64,000 bases of DNA from Aquella oligotrophica (GCF_002892535.1 NZ_CP024847.1:1178001-1242000), one strand, 5' to 3'. Shown: positions 27,150-36,588, numbered from the stretch's first letter. Notes: generated by a model from the letters alone, not told the origin. Translations and numbers: made by a program.

Positions 27150-28450
27150 ATGAAAAATACTAAGTTAAATATTGTACTTCTATCTGCATTACTTGCTGCA
27201 TGTAATGGTGGTGGTACCTCTACAGGAGCATCTCCTGCAAATAATAATGCTCTGTCATTCAGTACCAATAGTATGCAAATGCTCACAGGCGGTAAAGTTA
27301 GGACTGTAGAATTACAGGCTAAAAATATTGATTCAAATGTAACAGTAGATTTACAGACAAGTAACTCTAATATTCATCTGAATTCGAATATCTGCATATT
27401 TTCTCCTGCTAATCATAAATGTGAGATTACTATTGTCTCAGGTGAAAATGAAGGTAACTATACGGTTACGGCTAAAACATCAAATGGGGAAACATCAAAA
27501 CCGCTTAATGTAAACATTTATAAAATGGGTGCAATTGAGGCTGACTCCAATTCTTTGATTTTAAAACCCAAAAGTACCAATACGGTAGATATTTCGCTAA
27601 AGAATATTGATGGCAATTACCCCAGTCATAAATTAGTATTTAAAGCTCCACAAGAATTGGTGCTAGACAAATCTGAATGCATAATTTCAGGAAGCCAACC
27701 TCACTGTAAATTGGCTGTAACCAGCCTAAATCAGGAAGGTAATTATATTATTAGTTACCAGACTGTTAACACAGCCACAAACAAAAGCATTTCCGGTTAT
27801 TCTGCAGCTCCAATTAAAGTAAGTGTTAGTAATAATGATGCCCCAACGCCAACACCTGGGTTTAAACCACAAATTGAGTTTAGCAATTCAAGTATAAATA
27901 TGGTTAATGGCGAAACTACAGAAGCAACATTGAAGCTGGTAAATTATGCATCGGCGGATAAATCATATAATGTAGATTTTCTTGCACCAAATAATGTTAC
28001 AATTATAAATCAGTCAGATTGCGAATTAAATAATGATCATAGTACCTGCACAGTTCAATTTGAAGCTAAACAATCAGGCGATACACAATTAAAAGCATTT
28101 TCAGATGGATTAACTATTGCACCGGCTAATGTACATGTACATCCTCCAGGAGTTGTTATGTTTAATAATAATGCAACACCCTTTGAGTGGTTAAGTGGTG
28201 GAGACCGATTTAATCATGTTAGACTTAAATTGGAACCAAATAGTCCTTATGACCAGGTTACAGTTAATCTGGACCCAGAACATCTAATGGAATTATCGAC
28301 TAATACATGTACATTATCCAATGAGAATAAAGAATGTGACATAGTTATAAAAAACCCCCTATCGGTAAGACAACTCCTTTAAAAACTGTTGGTAGTAATA
28401 AGGAATATATAATGCCAACCCTTATGGTACATAGAGATTCAGTAAATTAG
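27150..28450 (+). pseudogene. Secreted lipoprotein with Ig-like repeats, frameshifted near its 3' end
   Basis: The product begins with a lipoprotein signal (LLSALLAACNGGG) and has three or four similar beta-rich units of about 95-110 residues, each with a Cys pair spaced like SNICIFSPANHKCEITIVSG, SECIISGSQPHCKLAVTS and SDCELNNDHSTCTVQFEA. In the present sequence it stops at 28380-28382 (410 residues). One base more in the A6C5 run at 28349-28359 would restore a frame reading PIGKTTPLKTVGSNKEYIM on to a TAG at 28448-28450, directly in front of a terminator. That fit suggests the original gene ended there. Whether this is a mutation, phase variation or a sequencing error is open. Function unknown; probably cell-surface. 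Confidence 0.65.
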
Positions 28451-28452
28451 AA

Positions 28453-28481
28453 AAGCTGCCACATGGCAGCTTCTTTTATTG
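28453..28481 (+). terminator. Rho-independent terminator after the lipoprotein
   Basis: Stem AAGCTGCC/GGCAGCTT with a 4-base loop, then TCTTTTATT. It lies three bases past the restored-frame stop of the preceding lipoprotein. Confidence 0.75.
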
Positions 28482-28512
28482 AAATAATAGAAACATAGCT
28501 AACCCGAAATGG

Positions 28513-28738
28513 TTATATAAACGCTAGAGTAATAGCTTTTTTTAGATGGCTACACTTTTTTATCAACTTTGTGATGTTTTGCTTGAGATTTGCCCAGAGC
28601 TTCTCAATTGGATTTAAATCAGGTGAATATGGAGCCAAATAACTCTATGAATTCTTTGAGGTCAGCCTCTTTGCGTTCTTTGTACTTTGGCTCTTTTTTT
28701 ATATGTGATTTTTCATTCTGGCTAACGTATCATAAAAG
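28513..28738 (-). pseudogene. Remnant of an IS630-family transposase
   Basis: On the minus strand a short frame reads LAPYSPDLNPIEKLWANLKQ, the C-terminal signature of IS630/Tc1-like DDE transposases, and ends at a TAA at 28513-28515. Just upstream a different frame reads KKEPKYKERKEADLKEFIEL, which resembles the end of the first orf of such elements. The middle of the transposase is missing, so this is a deletion remnant and cannot be functional. It fills part of the gene-free stretch after 28450. Confidence 0.7.
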
Positions 28739-28739
28739 G

Positions 28740-29106
28740 TTGACATTGCAAGCGCTGGTGCAACTGCATCGCGTATTGATGATGATAATGTACTGGACAA
28801 ATTATACAGCAACCTAGAGCATTAAAACAGGTTTGTAATATTGAAAAGTTTCAAGTTCGCAAAAGTCATGCAATACGGAATCATATTTACCGTGCGCTGC
28901 GTACCTTGTGCAAACTATAAATACTGAAAGCTAAACAGGTGATTACAAATTTGTGTCAAATCCAGTGGCAACTATTTTATGAAGATAAATGCATAGCCAC
29001 ATTACCCTGTCAATGCGTAACTTCTATAAGAGTAATTCCTGATTGGAATTATAATAGTCTGTTCAAGATTAATTAAGAGCCTGTTTGTTAAGCTATATTA
29101 TTTAAA
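28740..29106 (+). other. Gene-poor stretch with possible further transposase debris
   Basis: No intact gene is visible. Short plus-strand pieces such as QVRKSHAIRNHIYRALRTLC (ending at a stop at 28918-28920) look like a degraded transposase or other decayed gene, but I cannot assign a family. The palindromic repeat at 29028-29049 lies at its right side. Confidence 0.3.
29028..29049 (+). repeat. Left copy of a 22-base palindromic direct repeat
   Basis: AAGAGTAATTCCTGATTGGAAT contains the inverted repeat ATTCC-N5-GGAAT. A near-copy (three differences or fewer) in the same orientation is at 32803-32824, so the two flank the block of three minus-strand secreted-protein genes. Confidence 0.6.
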
Positions 29107-29124
29107 TTGAGAAAACCATCAAGA

Positions 29125-30807
29125 CTAAAGTGGAAATTTCATAACTGTAACTTTATTAGAGTTTGCACCATCTTTATATGCAACATATGGAAGGTTAGTG
29201 GATGGATCAAATGCTATACATTGATATTCACTTTGGCCAGCAGAAAATCCTGCGTTACCAACATTTACCCAGTTTGTACCGTTAAAGGTCATTACTGTTG
29301 CCTTATTAGAGTTTATATCATCCCTATAAGCGACATATGGTTGATTATTTGAAGGATTAAAAACTATACTTGGCGTTGATATGGAACCAGCAGAAAACCC
29401 TGCATTGCCGACATTTACCCAGTCTGTACCGTTAAAGGTCATTACTGTTGCCTTATTAGAGTTTTCTCTATCTACATAAACAACGTATGGTTGATAATTT
29501 GAATGGTTAAAAGTTATACTAATATCGCTAACAACTCCTGTAGAAAATCTTGAACTACCAACTGTTATCCAGTTGCCAGCACTATCAAACTTCATTACTG
29601 TTGCTTTATTAGAGTTTGCAGCATCACTATAAACAACATACGGTTGATTAGTTGATGGGTTGAATGCCAAATCAACCCAGTCGGATTGACCGGCGGAAAA
29701 TCCTGCATTACCTACATTTTCCCAACTTATGCCATTAAATGCCATTACTGTTACCTTAGAATTTTGACTATTGTCTCGGTATGCTACATATGGCTGATTA
29801 TTAGATAGATTAAACGCTATACTTGAGTAATTAGTACTACCAGCAGAAAATCCTGCGCTACCCACACTAAACCATTGAGGAGGCTGAGTTGTTACGGTTA
29901 CTATATAATTTTTGGTACTACGATCAGCTGCATGAACGGTATAAGTTACTGGGTTTGTAAAATCATTGGGAGTCACTGTGCTGGTTTGAATCGTACTACC
30001 AATTGATACACTTTCCCCGCTTGTACTAAATGTTGCAATTAATGCTGTTACATCGGTTCCAAACGGAACTGTTACGGCTATATTAGTTCCAGTTATTACA
30101 CCTGCATAACCATTTAATGAAAATGTTTCAATGTTTTTGGCCGAATTTGATGCTACTGTTACGGTTACTATGTAATCTTTGGTACTACCGTCAGCTGCAT
30201 GAACGGTATAAGTTACTGGGTTTGTAAAATCATTGGGAGTCAGTGTGCTGGTTTGAATCGTACTACCAATTGATATACTTTCTCCGCTTGTGCTGAATGT
30301 TGCAATTAATGCTGTTACATCGGTTCCAAATGGAACTGTTACGGCTATATTAGTTCCAGTTATTACCCCAGTATTACCATTTAGGGAATATGCTACAATA
30401 TCTTTTGATGTATTTGGGGCTATTACTACAGTTACTGTATAATTCTGGATTGTACCATTTGCAGCTGTTACTGTGTATCTTACCGGATTTGTAAAATTAT
30501 TTGCCGTCTGACCGCTTGTTTGAAGGCTTCCATTTATTGTTACAAATTTTCCGTTAGTAGCAAATGTTGCTGTTAATGCAGTTACATTAGTTCCGTAAGG
30601 CATTGTCACTGTTATATGAGTACCCGATATTACCCCACTGACAGGACCACGTGGACTAGATATTGAGTATGACGTTATTGCATTTAAGTTTGAAGGTTCC
30701 GTATTTCCATAACCGCCATTGTTTGAACAGGCTGTTATTAGTAGAACTATATTAAAAATTAATAAGTACTTTAAACCATTATATACTGATTTAAAAATAT
30801 TATACAT
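29125..30807 (-). CDS. Lipoprotein with cadherin-like DUF5018-type repeats and propeller-like repeats
   Basis: This 560-residue protein has a lipoprotein signal (LLITACSNNGG, Cys27), three tandem domains of about 85 residues (roughly 44-128, 136-218, 219-304) with the pattern GTNIAVTVPFGTDVTALIAT and NDFTNPVTYTVHAADGSTK, then about five units of 50-55 residues reading like NVGNAGFSAGS, FNPSNNQPYVAYRD and NKATVMTFNGTNW. The first kind resembles DUF5018-type surface domains; the second resembles blades of a beta-propeller. Repeats two and three are nearly identical in DNA, indicating recent internal duplication. It is probably anchored to the outer membrane and may bind a surface ligand. Confidence 0.75.
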   Translation of the reverse strand: MYNIFKSVYNGLKYLLIFNIVLLITACSNNGGYGNTEPSNLNAITSYSISSPRGPVSGVISGTHITVTMPYGTNVTALTATFATNGKFVTINGSLQTSGQTANNFTNPVRYTVTAANGTIQNYTVTVVIAPNTSKDIVAYSLNGNTGVITGTNIAVTVPFGTDVTALIATFSTSGESISIGSTIQTSTLTPNDFTNPVTYTVHAADGSTKDYIVTVTVASNSAKNIETFSLNGYAGVITGTNIAVTVPFGTDVTALIATFSTSGESVSIGSTIQTSTVTPNDFTNPVTYTVHAADRSTKNYIVTVTTQPPQWFSVGSAGFSAGSTNYSSIAFNLSNNQPYVAYRDNSQNSKVTVMAFNGISWENVGNAGFSAGQSDWVDLAFNPSTNQPYVVYSDAANSNKATVMKFDSAGNWITVGSSRFSTGVVSDISITFNHSNYQPYVVYVDRENSNKATVMTFNGTDWVNVGNAGFSAGSISTPSIVFNPSNNQPYVAYRDDINSNKATVMTFNGTNWVNVGNAGFSAGQSEYQCIAFDPSTNLPYVAYKDGANSNKVTVMKFPL

Positions 30808-30837
30808 TTGCTTCCCCTTGTGTTTTTATGTATTTTC

Positions 30838-30898
30838 TATTTACACCTACTAAGTTTTGAGTTAAACATCAAATAGTTTGTATTTGTAGGTGTAAATT
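30838..30898. repeat. Long-spaced inverted repeat
   Basis: TTTACACCTAC (about 30840-30850) and GTAGGTGTAAA (about 30886-30896) are exact complements with some 35 bases between them. It lies directly upstream of the 29125-30807 lipoprotein gene. It may be a regulatory or processing site; no IS-like features were seen. The rest of the roughly 300-base gap up to 31105 holds nothing I can name. Confidence 0.55.
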
Positions 30899-31105
30899 TA
30901 GAAAATGCTCAGTTGGTTTCTGCCTTCATGTGAGATATTCAATTTTATTAGTTGATAAAGTCTATGTTTTTTGCACTCATGGCTCTAAATATATCTATAA
31001 CCCCAAGTAAGCCCTCTTTTGATAGATTATTTATTTAGATACAAAGAATTCAATTTAACGACAGAACTCTTTAATCATAAGTGCAAATACTATATTTTCA
31101 AATTC

Positions 31106-31849
31106 TTACCATAAAGGATCAGTATTAGTTGGACATTTTCCATCAAGCTTATTGCCATAGAAATCCATCACCTGAAATTCATTAGAGTTACCATTAACAG
31201 AGCCAATATAATATGTTTTTTTACCGCTAGGTGCTTTGTTATCATTTTCACTTGTTTCAACCAGTAATCCATAGTTACATTTTTCATTAACTATGGACGC
31301 GGTAGTGCCAATCCACCAAGTGTTATAGAATGAATAATGATTTTGAGCGAGATAGAACGACTTAGTTACTTGATTTCCTTCTTGGTCTTTTCCTATAATT
31401 GGAAAATTATTAATGGATAGAGTAGTTTCAATGTAGAAATTTAACTCAGAAAATTCTGTACCTGTTAAACCAGCAGAATACCCCCAGTTAGATGAGGTAT
31501 TATTGAGTTTATCTTTAAATGACTTAGCAACTTGCGTACTTGCTTTTCTACCAGATTTGAATACTATATCAAAATTATTATTATAGATAAATTTATCGCC
31601 ATATTTTTCCCTACCTAAACTCACAGTCAATCCATCTTCTTTAGGTTGTCCAGCAGTTACCTCACTATTGTTGTATTCTATAGAAATTTTAATATCTAAT
31701 GGTGTTTTAAAATATACATGATTATCATGCATTGTTGTTGCCCAGCTAGTGGTAGACGCTATGCTCGCAAAAGCTAATATCATTAATTTTTTATATCCTG
31801 AAATCGTTACAGGAATATTTTTTTTAGATGGGTTTGCTTGTTTTTTCAT
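31106..31849 (-). CDS. Hypothetical secreted protein
   Basis: This 247-residue protein has an N-terminal extension followed by a hydrophobic signal (LMILAFASIASTTSWATT) and a beta-rich mature part with only two Cys (EKCNYG and GKCPTN). An AAGGAA ribosome site precedes the ATG. No family was recognised. It lies in the same direction as the lipoproteins on either side, between the 22-base direct repeats. Confidence 0.65.
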   Translation of the reverse strand: MKKQANPSKKNIPVTISGYKKLMILAFASIASTTSWATTMHDNHVYFKTPLDIKISIEYNNSEVTAGQPKEDGLTVSLGREKYGDKFIYNNNFDIVFKSGRKASTQVAKSFKDKLNNTSSNWGYSAGLTGTEFSELNFYIETTLSINNFPIIGKDQEGNQVTKSFYLAQNHYSFYNTWWIGTTASIVNEKCNYGLLVETSENDNKAPSGKKTYYIGSVNGNSNEFQVMDFYGNKLDGKCPTNTDPLW

Positions 31850-31925
31850 TTAATTCCTTTTTTATTAAATAGTTAAAAAGACTATAGTCATTGGTGGGGT
31901 CTAATATAATGTTTATTATTCAAGG

Positions 31926-32609
31926 TTATTGAGATACTTTATAAATAGTTATATTGCCGGGAGTATATGAGAAAGCTGCCTGATGTTGACCTGGAGTAAG
32001 TAAATATTCATAACCGGTAGAACCTTCTTCACATGGTAAAAAAGTATTTTTTGTATCTCCTTGTAATTTATTATATTGGAAATATGCGGTATCATAACTG
32101 GTACCAATATACTGTTTAATGGTACATATATGATATTGCCCTTCATCTATAAAACCAATTTGCAGATTTTTGATGGCAAAAAATGTATAATCATCTTTTA
32201 ATAAATTACAATTTTTTCTATCTAAGGCTGCAAATGGTCCGCTAATTTGAAGGTTTAATTCTTTCCCATTATTAGCAGGTGTTACTTTAGTTAATGAAAA
32301 GTTACTATTACTAGGACATACGATATTTGGTGCTATAACTGTAGGGCTTTGCCCAGCATTATTAATATTGGCGAAAATAATTTTTATATTTACATTCTTT
32401 GTCAAGGCCTTGCTGGTTAATGAAGGACTATCTGTAGAAAGAATAGAATCATAATATGGGTCTGGATTTTCATTGACAACGCTTTCTGCCTTGAATTGAT
32501 TTGTAGTGGATGTACTACCAAGGGTTTCACCAATTCCTCCATTATTACAAGCAGATATTAATAAACTAAATCCACTTATTAACAATAAATTTAAAGTTAA
32601 TTTTTTCAT
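31926..32609 (-). CDS. Hypothetical lipoprotein
   Basis: The start chosen is the ATG at 32609, seven bases after an AAAGGA site; an earlier in-frame ATG at 32636 is less likely. The 227-residue product has a lipoprotein signal ending LLISACNNGG and a mature domain with CPSNSNFSLTKVTP, NCLLKDDYTFFA-like and HICTIKQYIG segments containing four or more Cys. Likely outer-membrane anchored. Function unknown. Confidence 0.65.
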   Translation of the reverse strand: MKKLTLNLLLISGFSLLISACNNGGIGETLGSTSTTNQFKAESVVNENPDPYYDSILSTDSPSLTSKALTKNVNIKIIFANINNAGQSPTVIAPNIVCPSNSNFSLTKVTPANNGKELNLQISGPFAALDRKNCNLLKDDYTFFAIKNLQIGFIDEGQYHICTIKQYIGTSYDTAYFQYNKLQGDTKNTFLPCEEGSTGYEYLLTPGQHQAAFSYTPGNITIYKVSQ

Positions 32610-32802
32610 TTTTTTCCTTTTCAATGTTATTTTCATGACTTGAGAGATTTATAGAAGCTTTCCCGTTATTACATCTACTAAGATAAGTCATAGCTATTAG
32701 TAAATTTTATTTACCTGATCATTTAATTCAAATGAATTCAGTAAATTTACCCAGCGAGAATTATACGGTAATGAGTTTCATCAAATTTCTATGCTTTGGA
32801 AT

Positions 32803-32824
32803 AAGAGTAATTCCTAATCGGAAT
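32803..32824 (+). repeat. Right copy of a 22-base palindromic direct repeat
   Basis: AAGAGTAATTCCTAATCGGAAT keeps the ATTCC-N5-GGAAT palindrome of the copy at 29028-29049. It lies in the gap between the lipoprotein genes and the UPF0149 gene. Confidence 0.6.
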
Positions 32825-32894
32825 GATAAAGCTGCTTTTATAATATGTTATGATACGGGATATACTTTTAAAATAATAGTAAGTAAAGGATAAT

Positions 32895-33650
32895 ATGAAA
32901 CCAACAAAAAATGTTGATTACGCAAAATTAGATACCGAATTAAAAACCTATTGTTATGCTGGTTATGATATTCATTTTCTGCACGGGTGGTTTTGTGCTT
33001 ATCTTTCTGCACCAAGTGACAGCGAGGAGGACTTACTTATTCCTGATTATTTGATTGTTGACGAAGATAAGATTAAGGATGAGGTGGTATTTAGTAAGAC
33101 CGTTGATAATTTAGTCGAACTATATTCGCTAATGGCAGATTCTTTATATGAACAGAATAAGCCGATTAAACCGTTAATTGATATAAATAAATCAGCTTTC
33201 TTTGATCCACTATTATTTGATGCTAATCATAAAATTAATCTAATCAAATGGCTATATGGTTATTTGGCTGGATTTGTTGTAATTGGTTTGGATGTTTCAG
33301 AAGTGATTCCAGATGATAAGCTTCTAGATGAGAAGTTTTTTCCAGCGCTATTTACCTTATGTATTGCATTATTTGCACTGGATAGGGAAATAGCTCAGGT
33401 CGATAAAGTTGATGAGGCATTTAAAGTTGATTATAAAGAGCTATTGGAAGATCTAAAAGCTATGTGGGAAAGCGAAGACAATGAAGCTGATGTAGATGAG
33501 CAGATTGCTAATGCTATTGAGTATTTAGATCTTATGGATGTGAATGCAGCACTTAATGATATTTTTTATGTGGTTAGACGAAGCGATGAAATTAAAAATG
33601 CGAGTGCGGATTCTGGTAAACTTTTAAATAAATTGATAACTAAACATTAA
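32895..33650 (+). CDS. UPF0149 (YecA/YgfB) family protein
   Basis: This 251-residue acidic cytoplasmic protein has the UPF0149 landmarks: HFLHGWFCAYLSAPSDSEED near the N-terminus, WLYGYLAGFVVIGLDVSEV in the middle, and an acidic helical C-terminal part. It starts after AAAGGA. The family is poorly understood; YgfB is linked to ampicillin and alginate regulation in Pseudomonas. There is no zinc-binding SEC-C tail of the YecA kind. Confidence 0.8.
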   Translation: MKPTKNVDYAKLDTELKTYCYAGYDIHFLHGWFCAYLSAPSDSEEDLLIPDYLIVDEDKIKDEVVFSKTVDNLVELYSLMADSLYEQNKPIKPLIDINKSAFFDPLLFDANHKINLIKWLYGYLAGFVVIGLDVSEVIPDDKLLDEKFFPALFTLCIALFALDREIAQVDKVDEAFKVDYKELLEDLKAMWESEDNEADVDEQIANAIEYLDLMDVNAALNDIFYVVRRSDEIKNASADSGKLLNKLITKH

Positions 33651-33809
33651 CTTAATTATCAATTTTTTGTTACAATCGGTTCTATACTTAAATTATATAT
33701 TTGGATAATTCTTTAGTTATTATTGAAGCCAATAATCTAGTTGAGTATGATTTTATTATGCCATGCGGCATAGTTATTTCTTGTTAAATTTTAGTTTGGT
33801 GTTATTTAT

Positions 33810-34570
33810 ATGCGTGAAATTAGAACCTGGCTCAGGTTTGCTGCGGTCATTTGGGGAATGATATATGTTATATCATTATCGTTTATATTGTATCCAATTG
33901 TTTCTCACGCCTTCTGGCGTAAATGGATCCATAAACATTGGGCAAGGTATATGGTTTGGGCTGTTGGTGCAAAGCTTGAAATTAATACTACGCTTGGCAA
34001 AAATTATATTCAGCCAAATACAATGTTTGCGCAAAATCATATTTCTTGGCTTGATACGCTAGTTATGTCTAGTGTTCACTGCGTAAACTATGTTGGCAAA
34101 GTTGAAATGCTAAAATGGGGGCTAATCCGTAATGTAATCAAATCGGGTGGTACAGTTTTTATTAACCGCAAAAATAAGCGCGAGTTAGTTACTGCAAATA
34201 AAAAGATTGCTGCGGTCCTTGCTGATGGTTGGGGATGGGCTTATTTCCAGAAGGAACAACTAGTGATGGGACGCAAATTCTGCCATTTCATGCTTCAATC
34301 TTTGAAGCGGCAATGATTGCTAAAAGCCGCGTGGTTCCTGCTGTATTGCGTTATCGTCATGCTAAAGGTGGGCTTGCTACCGAAGTTACCTTTGCTGGTA
34401 AGGGTTGGATGGAAACAGTGATGAATACCTTGCGTCTTGATGACTTGGTTATTAAAATTGATGTTCTTGAGCCTGTTAATGCTATTGATTTTCCTGATCG
34501 GGAAAGCCTTTCGCAGTATATGTATGCAAAAATAAGTGATTTTTACCATAGTGATTTAAAAGCCAATTAA
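33810..34570 (+). pseudogene. plsC: 1-acyl-sn-glycerol-3-phosphate acyltransferase, frameshifted
   Basis: Two overlapping frames together encode a normal PlsC-type acyltransferase that makes phosphatidic acid. The first (33810-34316) carries the N-terminal helix and motif I NHISWLDT, and GGTVFINRKNKRE; the second continues with motif III FPEGTTSDGTQILPF and the C-terminal half. The join lies at GGTTGGGGATGG (34227-34238): one extra G in the run would give DGWGMGLFPEGTT in a single frame of about 254 residues. So the gene lacks one base. It could be a true pseudogene, a phase-variable G-run (short for that), or a consensus error. All catalytic motifs are otherwise intact. Confidence 0.85.
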
Positions 34571-34602
34571 GAGATGGATGACTTTAAGATTAGGAAGAAA
34601 TA

Positions 34603-35262
34603 ATGATCGATAAAAAATTGATACTTGATGCTTACAATTGGAGACATGCTTGTAAAGAGTTTGATTCTACAAAGAAAATTACTCAAAAAGATCTGGAGTT
34701 TTTATTAAATACCATTAGTTTATCGCCGTCTTCATTTGGTTTACAACCATATGAAGTTTTTGTAATTGCAAACCAGGATATTCTGAAAGAGCTTCATCCT
34801 CATATGTGGGGTGCGCAAAAACAGCTGTTTACCGCTAGTCAAATAGTAATGTTTGCGACAAAAAAAGATGTTACCATTGATGATGAATATTTTGAACATA
34901 TTTTGGTTGATGTTCAGGACACTCCGTCCGAGATGCTTGAATTTAGACGAAGTTTGATTGATACCCATCAGCATAAAGAACTGCGAATTAATGAGGATGA
35001 GCGTTATTTGTCAGACTGGGCTGCCAAGCAGGCGTATATTGCATTGGGGAATCTGATGACTGCTGCTGCGTTAATTGAAATTGACTCTTGTCCGGTGGAG
35101 GGATTTGTTAAAGAATCGGTTACAGAGATATTAAAAAGGCATAATATCTTAAATGCTAATCTTGACGTTGCTGTTTTTTGTTGTCTTGGTTACCGTCTAA
35201 ACCCGCCAGCACGACCTAAGACCAGAAAATCGATTAATGAACTAGTTCATTTTATTAACTAG
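34603..35262 (+). CDS. Nitroreductase family NAD(P)H-dependent oxidoreductase
   Basis: This 219-residue flavoprotein resembles NfsB-type nitroreductases: YNWRHACKEFDSTKKIT at the N-terminus (FMN phosphate-binding Arg/His region), SLSPSSFGLQPYEVFVIAN, and QAYIALGNLMTAAALIEIDS. It reduces nitroaromatics, quinones or flavins using NAD(P)H. AGGAAG precedes the start. The next gene, a lipoprotein, follows by about ten bases. Confidence 0.9.
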   Translation: MIDKKLILDAYNWRHACKEFDSTKKITQKDLEFLLNTISLSPSSFGLQPYEVFVIANQDILKELHPHMWGAQKQLFTASQIVMFATKKDVTIDDEYFEHILVDVQDTPSEMLEFRRSLIDTHQHKELRINEDERYLSDWAAKQAYIALGNLMTAAALIEIDSCPVEGFVKESVTEILKRHNILNANLDVAVFCCLGYRLNPPARPKTRKSINELVHFIN

Positions 35263-35273
35263 GTTTTATTTTG

Positions 35274-35624
35274 ATGCGCGAATATTTTTTAATTGCAGCT
35301 AGTATCTGTTTCTTGACTGCCTGCTCCAAAGACGGTGACAAACTTGTTGGTACTTGGATTAGTGAAAGTGGCGACACCGTGATGACGATTACTCCAGGCT
35401 CTTTATGGATAGATTATAAAATTAGCGTTACTGGTAATGATGGTTATCTAAATAATGCTTGTAAAACAGTGGTTTTATATAGCAACAATGGATTTAACTG
35501 TTACGGCTTTCCAGATCAAACAGCACGGATAATGTATCAATCAAATTTACAGCCAGAGAGTGATCTACTTGTCGCAACTAGCACTATAGATGGTAACTTT
35601 GTTAATTATCATAGATTTCACTAG
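35274..35624 (+). CDS. Small hypothetical lipoprotein
   Basis: This 116-residue product has a lipobox CFLTACSKDG and a mature domain starting KLVGTWISESGDTVMTITPG, a pattern seen in several lipocalin-like or META/DUF small lipoproteins. Two Cys, in NNACKT and FNCYGF, may form a disulphide. The ATG at 35274 is used rather than the adjacent TTG. Exact family not recognised. Confidence 0.65.
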   Translation: MREYFLIAASICFLTACSKDGDKLVGTWISESGDTVMTITPGSLWIDYKISVTGNDGYLNNACKTVVLYSNNGFNCYGFPDQTARIMYQSNLQPESDLLVATSTIDGNFVNYHRFH

Positions 35625-35630
35625 ACATAT

Positions 35631-36542
35631 ATGATTACAGTAAAAGAAAATTATATTGATGTCCCGGGAGGGAAAATTTGGTCTCAAATAATTTCTCCAG
35701 ATGCTGCCAAAGAAAATCTGACAATAGTTTTTCTGCATGGCGGTCCGGGTAGTACTCATGATAAGCTTAAATGGGGCTTAAATTCGCTTGCTGATAAATA
35801 TACCCTGATATTTTATGATCAGCTTGGCGGTGGTAAATCAGCCTTGTCTGATTCAGGTAATAAATCGGATTTGTGGACAATTGAGCGATTTGTTGCTGAA
35901 CTAGACCGTCTTATTCGCTTCTATAATCTAGATAAATTTATTTTATTTGGAACTTCGTGGGGTGCAAGTCTTGCGCTTGAATATTATTTTAGTAATTCCG
36001 TCGTAAAAAAGCCAGCTGCTTTAGTAATTAATAGTCCACTCGTCAGCACTAAAATGTGGATGGAAGATGCTAATCGCTTAAAACAGGCAATGCCAGTCGA
36101 GATTTATCAAACAATGCTTGAGTGCGAGAAAAGTGGAGACACGTTAAGTGCGAAATATCAAGAGGCAATGCAAGCATTTTATGATAAACATTTGTTGCAA
36201 CCGTCATTTTTAAATGAAGAGCAACGGACATTAATTAAAGATACTGCTAAGTTATTTAATGAAGAAGCTTATTTACAGATGTGGGGACCAAGTGAGTTTT
36301 ATGCAACAGGCACCCTAGTTGATTACGATCGTTATGAAGATTTAGCTAAGATTGATATTCCCGTGTTATTCTCCTGTGGCGAATATGATGAGGCAACTCC
36401 CGAGAGTTTGTATAAATTTCACCAGAAATTACCCGGCTCATATTATGAAGTGATGGCGGGGTGTAGTCATCAAGCTTACTTTGAGAAACCAGAGGAATTC
36501 TGTCAAAGGCTGAAGCCGTTTTTAGAAAAGCTTCCCAGCTAA
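35631..36542 (+). CDS. Proline iminopeptidase-like alpha/beta hydrolase
   Basis: This 303-residue serine hydrolase has the S33 peptidase pattern: oxyanion motif VFLHGGPGSTHDKLKWGL, nucleophile elbow FGTSWGA with Ser109, acid region CGEYDEATPES and catalytic His in GCSHQAYFEKPEEF. Family members remove N-terminal proline or hydrolyse other small amides and esters. There is no signal peptide, so it is probably cytoplasmic. It is six bases from the preceding lipoprotein and may be co-transcribed. Confidence 0.85.
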   Translation: MITVKENYIDVPGGKIWSQIISPDAAKENLTIVFLHGGPGSTHDKLKWGLNSLADKYTLIFYDQLGGGKSALSDSGNKSDLWTIERFVAELDRLIRFYNLDKFILFGTSWGASLALEYYFSNSVVKKPAALVINSPLVSTKMWMEDANRLKQAMPVEIYQTMLECEKSGDTLSAKYQEAMQAFYDKHLLQPSFLNEEQRTLIKDTAKLFNEEAYLQMWGPSEFYATGTLVDYDRYEDLAKIDIPVLFSCGEYDEATPESLYKFHQKLPGSYYEVMAGCSHQAYFEKPEEFCQRLKPFLEKLPS

Positions 36543-36559
36543 TAAAGTTTATTGAGAAA

Positions 36560-36588
36560 TTGCAATTTCCCTGATTTTATGCTATAAT
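36560..36588 (+). promoter_or_regulatory. Sigma70-type promoter of rpmH
   Basis: TTGCAA (36560-36565) and TATAAT (36583-36588) with 17 bases between, about 33 bases before the rpmH ATG. Confidence 0.7.

Noticed and set aside
29125-30807. CRISPR-like repeats
   Set aside because: The repeats are long and coding, with no short repeat-spacer pattern.
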